Shown here: one piece after another, positions 17,148 through 25,052 of the stretch
How positions within the stretch are numbered: the stretch's first letter is position 1
Layout: every line of letters starts with the position of its first letter
Source: Panacagrimonas sp052389915
GTDB taxonomy: Bacteria; Pseudomonadota; Gammaproteobacteria; Nevskiales; Nevskiaceae
Assembly (NCBI GenBank): GCA_052389915.1
Contig: JBQTHL010000048.1
Span: forward strand, 1-64,000
DNA: 64,000 nt
Direction: 5' to 3'
Notes under the pieces: model-generated
Seen by the model: the letters and a program-made list of their open reading frames with translations, nothing else
Databases searched by the model: none
What the model was told of the DNA's origin: nothing
Position numbers and translations under genes: made by a program

Positions 17148-19811
17148 GTGTCACCCGACGATGCGGTCAAGGAGCAAGTGCATGGCTACAAGAATGGCCA
17201 TCAGCTTCTTGCGGGCAACATTCGCTTGATCGGCGCCGACCAAGATCTGGTCGATCGACTCTCGGATATCTCGGGCTCGCTCAGACCGAACGAGACCTTC
17301 GCGCCGTATATCAGTTGCTACCCCCTTCCCGGAAAAAGCCACTTCGTGATTGCGAGGACGTGGCATGACCGAAAGGCTTCACGTGCGGGGTGCGTCATAA
17401 CCAAGAGCCTGTTCATCCCTATGGATGACATGCTTCCCGCGGCCATCGACTTGAGCAGCGTTATCGCTTCGCTTCGGAGCCCGCCAAACGGCATCGAGGG
17501 CACAGGTCAACAGCCAGTCTTTGCGGAGTGGAAATCTCTTCCCGTGGTGACTGAATCGTGGACTACAGAACTCGCCGAGGCATTGTTTCTTGAGGCCCGA
17601 TCTCCCGTCGTAGTTTTTGAAACGAGCCTCGCCGACATCGCCGTGCTCAGGCTGCTTGCGGCTGCATGGCCGAAGTTTCGCTGCGCATTCACGGCCTGCA
17701 GCTACTCGCTGAGCCCGCGGACCCTCGGAGGACACGTTTTCGACCTCCAGTTTGCGCCCTCTACCTCTCGCTCGCGATTCGCTGAAGTGACGTGCCGGAA
17801 GGTAGATGCGGCAGCAGAATCCGTGGCACCACGCCACCGATGGTCACACAGGATCGCTGAACGCCTATTCCTATCGTCGCAGCCTTCCCTTCGAGAACCC
17901 GATGAGCTCGGCCTGTTGCAGGGTAACGACGCAGACGAAAGCGCCTTTCGGATGACGTGGCTGTGGGACGAATTGAGTTCAAAAGCTCAGAGCTCACCCA
18001 CAGCGGTTCTCGGAATGCTGGACGTGTTGAATGCCACCGATGTGGCTTCCCGCTATCCAATGGACACAATTGCAGATCGAGTCAGACACGCTGTGGCTCT
18101 GAACGACGCGACACCGCAGCTCGAAACGAAGTGGCAATTCCTTCTTGCCCTCGCGGGCAAGTTTCCGTCGAGACGTCCTCCATTAAGCGCTCTGAAGGCG
18201 ATTCGAAGCGCTGCCGCGAAGATCGTTCAGGAACATCCCCAACCAACTCTGGCAACAGTCCTCGAGGGAGATGAGATCCCGCCGAGGATGATCTGGGGAG
18301 GGGTGGCCGACGGGCTTGCATCGGCCGCGTTGAACGACGATGACTTCATACATTTGTTGACCAGGGCGGGACCCAAGCGAAGTGCCAAGCTCCTCGACGC
18401 AAGCAAACAGCTCACGAACCGCCTCTTTTCTGCTACGGCCGCGAATGCATCGTTGGCGAAGGCTCTGAGTCATTCGTTCCTGGCTGCATCTAACCAGGAA
18501 CGCTCTCGTGCGATCGCCAGGGCCGGGGCTGAAATTCGATCGCCTTCGCAAGCCATCTTGCTCGACGCACTTCTTACGGGCGATGAGTCCGCCACGATTT
18601 TGGTTGCTATCGAAAAAGGCGAGCGCAGCGGTGCATTCAAAGTTCCTGAGCTCGTGGACACGGTCGCCCAGGCAATCGCCTCTTCGTCGAAGCGACGAGA
18701 GATTCGTGACGGTCTTCTTCGCGAACTAGCGAGTGCGGACCAATTCCAGCTTCTGAGTCGTGTGCTGCAACCCTCACCATCGGATGTTGATGCGCTCTGT
18801 GACACCGCACTTGCCCGTGGTACGGCCTACCGTATCCAGGACCTTATTGCGGCAATAATCGAGAAGAGCGATGACACTCGCATCCGTGACTTGCTGAGTG
18901 AGCCCACGAGAGCTGAGCGTTTACTTTCGATCTTTGCAGGCGGCGGCGATCATCATGTAGATGGGTTTGTGAAACTCCTGATGCTGTCAGAATCGGTGCC
19001 GCCGGCATTGGTACTGAAGCGAGGTCTCATCCTCCTACAGTCGACAGCGATCGGTCGCGATACCAAACAGCGGCTGCGCAGAGAGCTTCTTAAAAAGGCA
19101 CTCAGTGCTGCAAGCGAGCAAGGCTTGCCGGTACGAGAGACGTATTGGGAGTGCGCGACGGCGGTTGATGGGAGAACGCTGGTAGATCTTCTCGTCCCGT
19201 ATTACGGGCAACCTTTACGCTGTGACTCCATACTGGAGATCGTGGGCTCGGCACTGGCTGAAACGAACCGTTCGCTGCTCGAAGAGATCGAAGAGTTCTC
19301 GAAGCGGCTATGCCGCGTCGGCGTTGATCGGCTAAATGCGGGATCAATCGACGTGTGGGCGAACTTGATTGCTTCAGCCAATAAAGCGAACCACCGCGGC
19401 GCCGTAGCGGCAGCTTCGCAATGTGTAGACGCCGCACTGCGTGTACCTTGGGCGCCGAGCGTCAGCCGCCTTATGGTCACTTGCACGCCGATCGTATACC
19501 GAGAATTGGAGGAGGATCGACCGACGCCGTCTTTGATGGAGTTCGTCTTCCTTGATTGGGACAAGTGCAAATCGATTCGTCACAAGGTAGTAGACACCTA
19601 TGTCACGTCCAAGTGGCCGGCGATCGATCTGCTTGAGATCGCCGTTGAAATCGGTGAGTCCATCAAGATGCTACGCCGCGTTATGAGTTCTGTGCGCGGG
19701 AGCGATTACCTCCGCCGAATTGAAGATGAGGTTATGGAAGCGCCGGAGGCCGTGAGATCGCGTCTTTCAGCAGCGTTGGACTCCCAAGCGGCGCGAACTT
19801 CCAAAAATTGA
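17148..19811 (+). CDS. GAP1-like (GTPase-associated protein 1) large regulator
   Basis: 887 residues from a GTG at 17148. The N-terminus has the GAP1 signature: VHGYKNGHQLL at residues 11-21, then LSDISG, YISCYPLPG and the ARTW...RAGCV stretch at about 40-85. The remaining roughly 600 residues are helical, repeat-like and Leu/Ala-rich, suiting a regulatory solenoid. Proteins of this kind accompany TRAFAC GTPases in conflict systems and may control GTP hydrolysis or sense the trigger. It is the last gene of the operon. Base composition is less GC-rich than in the flanking catabolic genes. Confidence 0.75.
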   Translation: MSPDDAVKEQVHGYKNGHQLLAGNIRLIGADQDLVDRLSDISGSLRPNETFAPYISCYPLPGKSHFVIARTWHDRKASRAGCVITKSLFIPMDDMLPAAIDLSSVIASLRSPPNGIEGTGQQPVFAEWKSLPVVTESWTTELAEALFLEARSPVVVFETSLADIAVLRLLAAAWPKFRCAFTACSYSLSPRTLGGHVFDLQFAPSTSRSRFAEVTCRKVDAAAESVAPRHRWSHRIAERLFLSSQPSLREPDELGLLQGNDADESAFRMTWLWDELSSKAQSSPTAVLGMLDVLNATDVASRYPMDTIADRVRHAVALNDATPQLETKWQFLLALAGKFPSRRPPLSALKAIRSAAAKIVQEHPQPTLATVLEGDEIPPRMIWGGVADGLASAALNDDDFIHLLTRAGPKRSAKLLDASKQLTNRLFSATAANASLAKALSHSFLAASNQERSRAIARAGAEIRSPSQAILLDALLTGDESATILVAIEKGERSGAFKVPELVDTVAQAIASSSKRREIRDGLLRELASADQFQLLSRVLQPSPSDVDALCDTALARGTAYRIQDLIAAIIEKSDDTRIRDLLSEPTRAERLLSIFAGGGDHHVDGFVKLLMLSESVPPALVLKRGLILLQSTAIGRDTKQRLRRELLKKALSAASEQGLPVRETYWECATAVDGRTLVDLLVPYYGQPLRCDSILEIVGSALAETNRSLLEEIEEFSKRLCRVGVDRLNAGSIDVWANLIASANKANHRGAVAAASQCVDAALRVPWAPSVSRLMVTCTPIVYRELEEDRPTPSLMEFVFLDWDKCKSIRHKVVDTYVTSKWPAIDLLEIAVEIGESIKMLRRVMSSVRGSDYLRRIEDEVMEAPEAVRSRLSAALDSQAARTSKN

Positions 19812-19820
19812 TTAGCGAGT

Positions 19821-20336
19821 GTGCGGTCCGGTACGGATGATCCCGCGCGAGGCCCCCGGGTCGATCTGTCGTCCGTGCCCAGACGATTCATCGACATCAG
19901 CCACCCCGCCGCAGTCCGCAGTCCACCAAGTGCCGTTGGCAGACTGCCGACGAGGCGATCGCATCGTAAAAGCACGGTAATCGTCCGGCGAAGGGCCATC
20001 GCCAAGGCGCTCACGAGTTACCTGCGCGGCGGCCGGCCGGCGCATGCGCCGACGCGGCACCTGTTCGTCGGGATGAAGGGCCCTCATCGACCGTTGTCGG
20101 GCTCGTCACCAGTCCGGCACCGCCTCATTGAGCATGCACGGCGTGCGGGCGTATCGGCTCCTTATTTAGACGCCCACGTTCTCCGCCATGCACATGCCTT
20201 TCGTCAGATGGAGCTGGGGACGTCGCCCAAGCTGATTGGCGACATCCTTGGTCATCGCGATCCGGAATCGACGTCGGCCTATTTGCGGGTCTCGACGCAG
20301 CGTCTCCGGGAGATGGCGCTCGCCGTTCCGTCATGA
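19821..20336 (+). pseudogene. C-terminal half of a tyrosine recombinase
   Basis: From about 19,970 the frame matches the catalytic C-terminal region of a tyrosine recombinase: AHVLRHAHAF supplies the H-x-L-R-H box, ILGHRDPES the second histidine, and TSAYLRV the nucleophilic tyrosine. The N-terminal core-binding domain and first catalytic arginine are absent, and the first about 50 residues of the frame are unrelated. Its stop overlaps the next recombinase start (ATGA at 20333-20336), as in RIT-type elements where recombinase genes lie in overlapping series. It is a remnant and probably inactive. Confidence 0.75.
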
Positions 20337-21079
20337 GCGCGATTACGCTTGCCCGGCTGGCACGCGACATCGACGAGTTCCTCGCGTTCAAGCGCGCCCT
20401 GGGGCATAGCTACCATCGCAGCGAGCTGACGTTGCGGAGTTTTCAGCGGTTCGCGCGACGGCATCTGGATTCGCAAGAACGTCTGCCAAAGCGTTCCGAG
20501 GTGGTCTTCGACGAGGTGCTCAAAGCATGGCTCGCCCGCGGCGTGTCACGTAAGGCCGTCAGCGTCGGTCTCGAGCTGGGCGTGCTGCGTCAATTCTGCC
20601 TTTATCGACGCCGACGCGATCCGAGGGGCTTCGTCCCTGAGCGGGACTGGGCTCCGCAAACCGAGTCGACCTTCCAGCCCCGCATCCTTTCGTATGACGA
20701 GGTGCGAAGTCTCCTGAATGCTGCGGCCCAGCATCACGGGCGGAATATCTCCGCCGGACTCCTGCACACTTTGCTGCTGATCTTGTACTGCACGGGCCTG
20801 CATCTCGGCGAGGCAGCGCGGCTGCAAATGGCGGATCTCGATCGTGAGCGCCTCGTTCTCACCATCCGGCACAGCAAGGGCAAGAGCCGCCTCGTGCCCT
20901 TCAGCGCCGACCTTGCCCACGATATCGGCCGCTACCTTGTTGAGCGGGCTCGCATCGCCAAGGGTGATCGAGCGGCGACATCGGGTGCACTGGTCCTGCG
21001 ACTCAATGGAAAACCGCTGACCGTGCGCGTGATGCGAGCGGCGAAGGACCGCGAGGCAATCGTAGACAGGCGAAGGTGA
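20333..21079 (+). pseudogene. N-terminal half of a second tyrosine recombinase, catalytic end missing
   Basis: The 248 residues contain a normal SAM-like core-binding domain (DIDEFLAFKRALGHSYHRS onward) and the beginning of the catalytic domain. The first catalytic arginine box, normally GLRxxE, reads GLHLGEAARL with His in place of Arg. The frame ends soon after the beta-hairpin lysine region (RHSKGKSRLVPF), so the H-R-H-Y residues are lost. Together with the preceding fragment this is a wrecked RIT-like recombinase array. It marks a boundary between the GTPase operon and the peptide cluster. Confidence 0.75.
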
Positions 21080-21170
21080 CACACGTCACGGTTTCCAAAA
21101 AAATCCTGTTGCTTCACGCAATGTAGTGCGGCAGCATCAATTTCGCTTCAAGCTCACAGCATCAAAGCAA

Positions 21171-21201
21171 CCTCAAGCAAATAAACGGCCTCAAGCAAAT
21201 A
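21171..21201. repeat. Direct repeat in the leader of the candidate RiPP precursor gene
   Basis: CCTCAAGCAAATA occurs at 21171-21183 and again at 21189-21201, an 18-base period. The second copy runs into the ribosome site. A shorter related CTCA motif precedes it. It may be slippage, a regulator site or part of an RNA leader. Confidence 0.8.
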
Positions 21202-21212
21202 GGAGAGCGAAC

Positions 21213-21632
21213 ATGACGGAAAAGACACTGTCTGCCCAAACGATTGCTGGACTCAGCCGCAAGCTCGACGAGTTTTCAGAGGTGCTCACAGCCGACGAGC
21301 ACGCTGTGTTGTTGGGGTTAATCAGCACAGCTGGGGCTGCCATGAAAGCGGGACATGCCGATGCAGAAAGTGAGGGGATCACGAGCGACCGTGCGGTCCT
21401 TGTGAGGCCTGCTGCAGGCACTCTCCCGAAGTTGTCAGGCGCCATTTCGGATACCTTTCGCGCAGTTCCTGGATTGGGAGGATTCGATCCGGCTGGCCCT
21501 GTGTCGGATTCAATTGGGGTTGGCGTGCTTTGCGTGAGCTGGTCGAAAGATTACAAGGACATGACCCCCGGGGGCGTCGTCACCAAGCCGTCGGCGGCGA
21601 TGCGCCTGCCTGGCATGAAGACGTACCGATAG
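21213..21632 (+). CDS. Candidate RiPP precursor peptide
   Basis: 139 residues, ATG at 21213 with a strong AGGAGAG ribosome site. Residues about 14-44 form an amphipathic, leader-like helix with an F-x-x-x-L-T-x-x-E pattern (KLDEFSEVLTADEHAVLLGL). From about residue 60 the sequence becomes Gly/Pro/Ser/Thr/Val-rich and low in predicted structure, ending in KTYR, as expected for a long core. Its single Cys is in VLCVSW near 107. It has no recognisable enzyme fold and stands directly ahead of four coupled modification genes. The precursor role rests on position and composition. It could instead be a substrate-carrier protein. Confidence 0.6.
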   Translation: MTEKTLSAQTIAGLSRKLDEFSEVLTADEHAVLLGLISTAGAAMKAGHADAESEGITSDRAVLVRPAAGTLPKLSGAISDTFRAVPGLGGFDPAGPVSDSIGVGVLCVSWSKDYKDMTPGGVVTKPSAAMRLPGMKTYR

Positions 21633-21657
21633 CTCGACGATACACAGAACTCTTTCA

Positions 21658-23541
21658 GTGGAGAGCCCAAAAAAGGTGGGGCTGCCACCTTTTAGAAAGA
21701 TAGCGCTCGTGTCGATGCCTTTTGCGTCGACACGGCGCCCGTCTCTTCAACTTGGACTACTGAAGGGGTTGGCGGAAAGTGCGGGGTGGCTGGCCGAAAC
21801 ACACCACCTGTCTCTCGACTTCGCGGCGTTGATAGGGATCGATGCCTACGAGCGTCTCTGTCAGCACCGAGGCGTGCAATTAAGCGACTGGCTTTTCTCC
21901 CCGGCTGCGTTCGGCTCACAAGCGCCGGACGCTGAAGCTTCTCTCCTTCGGGATATGCCAGCGGAGTATCGCGCAGCACTGACGGAGGATGCGCCGAACG
22001 GTGACGTCGACGCTTGGCTCTGCAGAATCCGCGATGTGCTGGTGCCGGCCTATATCGCAAGCTCACTCGCTACTTTGGCCTCGACCGAGTACGACGTGAT
22101 CGCCTTCACCTCGACGTTTCAACAAAACGTGGCATCTTTCGCTCTTGCCAGCGCGGTCAAGGCGAAAGGATTTCAGCCCGCGATTCTGTTCGGTGGGGCG
22201 AACTTCGATGACGTCATGGGTGTCGAGTTCGTCCGTGCTTTGCCATTCATCGACTACGCGGCGATCGGTGAGGCCGATGAAAGCTTTCCGGAATTCCTTC
22301 GGCGCTTCGCTGCCGGGGACGCCCCCGAAGATACGCCTGGCATCGCCAGCCGATCGGGAGATGGACAAGTGCGCCATCTTCCGCGCAAAGCGCCATTCAC
22401 TGCGCTCGACGCGTTGCCAGTTCCCGATTACGACGAATACTTCCTGCGTTTCGAACGCCTCGGCTTCCAGGGCTCAGACCCGCGCAGAAAAATCGATCTG
22501 CCGGTCGAAGGGTCTCGCGGTTGTTGGTGGGGCGCCAAGCATCATTGTGTGTTCTGCGGCCTCAACGCGGGCACGATGACGTTTCGCGCAAAGTCGCCTG
22601 ACCGCCTGCTCTCAGAGATCGAGGCGCTATCCGCTAGATACCACAGCTTCCACATCGAGGCTGTCGACAACATCATCGACATGCGTCTGTTCGACCAACT
22701 GCTGCCGGCACTGGGTGCCCAGCAACGTAGCCTAAACATATTTTTTGAGGTCAAGAGCAATCTGAAACCCGCGCAGATCGGCGCGTTGGCACGCGCTGGC
22801 GTGCGGCGCATTCAGCCTGGAATAGAGTCCCTGTCGACACCGGTGTTGCAGCTGATGCGCAAAGGCGTCACCGGCATCCAGAATGTCAATTTTTTGCGCT
22901 GGTGCTCTTATTACGACATTCGACCGAGCTGGAACCTGTTGTGGGGTTTCCCAGGTGAATCAATTGAGCATTACGAGGCACAACTCAAGCTATTCCCAAA
23001 CCTGACTCATCTCCAGCCCCCTGATGGTCAAGGCCGCATCTGGATGGAGCGATTCAGCCCGCTGTTTACACAGGCCAAGACGATGGGGGTGACCCAACTC
23101 AAGCCGGCAGCAAGTTACCGTCAGGTCTATCCGTCGAGCGTCGACTTAGAGAAAGCCGCTTACTTTTTTGACTACCAATTGGACGGTGCCCTTGCCGACC
23201 AAGCTTACCAACCAATCGTGGAATGTCTTGACGCTTGGCGCGCCGCCGCGCGCAATCCTTGCCGGCCTACGCTGAGAGCGCTACGCGTGCCTGGGTACAT
23301 TCGGATTGAGGACGCTCGCCGCGATCAAAACCAAGGCGTCTACGATCTGGAAGGGCCTCTCGCGGCCGTTTACGACGCATTTTTTGAGACCCCAATTAGG
23401 ATTGCGCACCAGGCAGAAGCACTCGCTATGCCCGAGGCGGAGGTGGAAGCCATCGTTGATGAGTTCTGCGCAACCGGTCTAATGATGCGCGAAGGAGATC
23501 GGGCCCTCGCGCTTGCTGTCCCGTACCTGGCACCTACATGA
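21658..23541 (+). CDS. B12-binding radical SAM RiPP maturase (rSAM_ocin_1 type)
   Basis: 627 residues from a GTG at 21658. The N-terminus carries the family signature ALVSMPFASTRRPSLQLGLL and later DWLFSPAAFG. A B12-binding-like Rossmann region follows (about 135-215, with ILFGGANFDD and YAAIGEADESFPEFL). The [4Fe-4S] cysteines are C289, C297 and C300 in RGCWWGAKHHCVFCGLN, a C-x7-C-x2-C spacing typical of this family rather than the usual C-x3-C-x2-C. Members methylate unactivated carbons in peptide cores. The stop overlaps the next start (ATGA), so synthesis is coupled. The start lacks a good ribosome site; GTG or ATG codons near 21709-21715 are alternatives. Confidence 0.85.
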   Translation: MESPKKVGLPPFRKIALVSMPFASTRRPSLQLGLLKGLAESAGWLAETHHLSLDFAALIGIDAYERLCQHRGVQLSDWLFSPAAFGSQAPDAEASLLRDMPAEYRAALTEDAPNGDVDAWLCRIRDVLVPAYIASSLATLASTEYDVIAFTSTFQQNVASFALASAVKAKGFQPAILFGGANFDDVMGVEFVRALPFIDYAAIGEADESFPEFLRRFAAGDAPEDTPGIASRSGDGQVRHLPRKAPFTALDALPVPDYDEYFLRFERLGFQGSDPRRKIDLPVEGSRGCWWGAKHHCVFCGLNAGTMTFRAKSPDRLLSEIEALSARYHSFHIEAVDNIIDMRLFDQLLPALGAQQRSLNIFFEVKSNLKPAQIGALARAGVRRIQPGIESLSTPVLQLMRKGVTGIQNVNFLRWCSYYDIRPSWNLLWGFPGESIEHYEAQLKLFPNLTHLQPPDGQGRIWMERFSPLFTQAKTMGVTQLKPAASYRQVYPSSVDLEKAAYFFDYQLDGALADQAYQPIVECLDAWRAAARNPCRPTLRALRVPGYIRIEDARRDQNQGVYDLEGPLAAVYDAFFETPIRIAHQAEALAMPEAEVEAIVDEFCATGLMMREGDRALALAVPYLAPT

Positions 23542-25052
23542 CCATGGCGGCAACCACGGTTGCAGCCAAAGAATCCCTGCGGGCAGCGGGATTCGGCGCA
23601 CTAGCGGATCGCGCGGATATTTTTGATGCCGAGATTGGGATTTCGTGTCGCCCGATCCCACCTTTTCTTCTCGATTCTCCGAATCAGCTGGTTTCGCTCC
23701 TTGTTCCGTTGTTCGACCGCCCGAAAAGTCTCGCCGCAAGCATCTCCGAAGCCTTTTCCCATCTCCCTGAAAGGGATCGTTCTGAGATTGAAGCGGTGCT
23801 GCTTCGTGCCACGGCACCACGTGCTGCGATGACGACAGTGCCGGAGCGGACGCTGTTCGAAATTGAGGAGAGCCGCTGCTTGCCTAAGCCGGCCGGCGAT
23901 TCAGCAACGATCCCTGCGATCGATCTACGGCAACTGGTAGGCCAACCGATCAACTACCGCGGCTACCTCTGTGTGATTCTCAAGGTGACCCGACTTTGCA
24001 ATCTCCGCTGTATCTATTGCAATGACTGGAGCGATCAACCGAAGACAACTGTTTCGGTCGACTTGATGGCCCGTCTTTTCGCGCAGGCGTTGAATGGGCC
24101 TCGAGCGGGGTTAGATCTTGTGTTACACGGCGGGGAGCCGACGATGATGGGCCGCCGACGTTTCCTGCAGATGCTGTGGCTCCTGTCCCACTACGCGCGG
24201 CTTGGCCAAACTGTCCGCGTTCACATGCAATCCAACGGCACTCTTATTGATGAGCGTTGGATCCGGCTTTTGTCCTTGTTCGACATCCAGGTATCGATCA
24301 GCCTCGATGGCACGGATGCGCTGCATGATCGAGCTCGCCCGGATGTGTTGGGGCGGCCGAGTGCAACGCGTGCGGCGGCTGGGATGGCCCGGTTACAGAA
24401 CGCAGGCCTGCTGTCGGGTGTGCTGGTTGTTGTGACCCCCGCGACGATCGAGTTGGGGGCTGAGGCTTTATTGATGTCGCTCCAGTCCCGCGGGGTCAAG
24501 TCCGTGTGTTTGTTGGCCGAGCGCCCCACCGCGCGTGCGCCGGCCGTGCTACGGGCGCGGGACTTTGCTCAATTCCTTGCGGAGTTCGCCCTCGCTCGAC
24601 ACCGGCAGCCACAGCCTTGGATCGCGGTCCGCGAAATTGACGCGGCCGAACGTCTGCTGCGCCAGACCCCATCGGGGTTCTGTGAACTCGCAGGTAACTG
24701 CGTAGGGCATTTTGTGACAGTCGATGCCGACGGCAGCGTCAGCCACTGTGATAAATACGTCGGCGACGAGTCCTACTGCCTCGGCAATATCAACAACAGA
24801 ACGCTTGACGAAATTCTTTTGGGGGCGAAGACAAATTCCGTACGGCAAACCGCCGCGGCTGTCTCCGTGCCTGAGAACTCACAATGTCCCCATCGCCACC
24901 TGTGCCAAGGCTGGTGTCCACACGAGCGCTACGTCTCCGTCAATAGTGACGACATCAATCCAGCGTGCTGTGGTCTGGCGCCTCTCTTCGAAACACTGAG
25001 CCAAATACGTTCGGAAGGCCAATCCAAAGTCGCTGGACAAGCACGCGTATGA
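23538..25052 (+). CDS. Radical SAM/SPASM peptide maturase
   Basis: 504 residues. After about 140 residues of variable N-terminal domain, possibly leader-binding, comes the radical SAM core with C154-x3-C158-x2-C161 in TRLCNLRCIYC and HGGEPTM near 200. A C-terminal SPASM domain is rich in Cys (CELAGNC, SHCDKY, QCPHRHLCQGWCPHE), enough for two auxiliary clusters. SPASM enzymes of this layout, including FxsB-like ones, form thioether, C-C or C-O crosslinks in peptides. It overlaps both neighbours by 4 bases. The reaction on this precursor is unknown. Confidence 0.85.
   Translation: MTMAATTVAAKESLRAAGFGALADRADIFDAEIGISCRPIPPFLLDSPNQLVSLLVPLFDRPKSLAASISEAFSHLPERDRSEIEAVLLRATAPRAAMTTVPERTLFEIEESRCLPKPAGDSATIPAIDLRQLVGQPINYRGYLCVILKVTRLCNLRCIYCNDWSDQPKTTVSVDLMARLFAQALNGPRAGLDLVLHGGEPTMMGRRRFLQMLWLLSHYARLGQTVRVHMQSNGTLIDERWIRLLSLFDIQVSISLDGTDALHDRARPDVLGRPSATRAAAGMARLQNAGLLSGVLVVVTPATIELGAEALLMSLQSRGVKSVCLLAERPTARAPAVLRARDFAQFLAEFALARHRQPQPWIAVREIDAAERLLRQTPSGFCELAGNCVGHFVTVDADGSVSHCDKYVGDESYCLGNINNRTLDEILLGAKTNSVRQTAAAVSVPENSQCPHRHLCQGWCPHERYVSVNSDDINPACCGLAPLFETLSQIRSEGQSKVAGQARV

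Noticed and set aside
21126..21212. N-terminal extension of the candidate precursor through the direct repeat
   Set aside because: The strong AGGAGAG site and typical leader start favour ATG 21213. The upstream codons are repeat-derived (PQAN twice).
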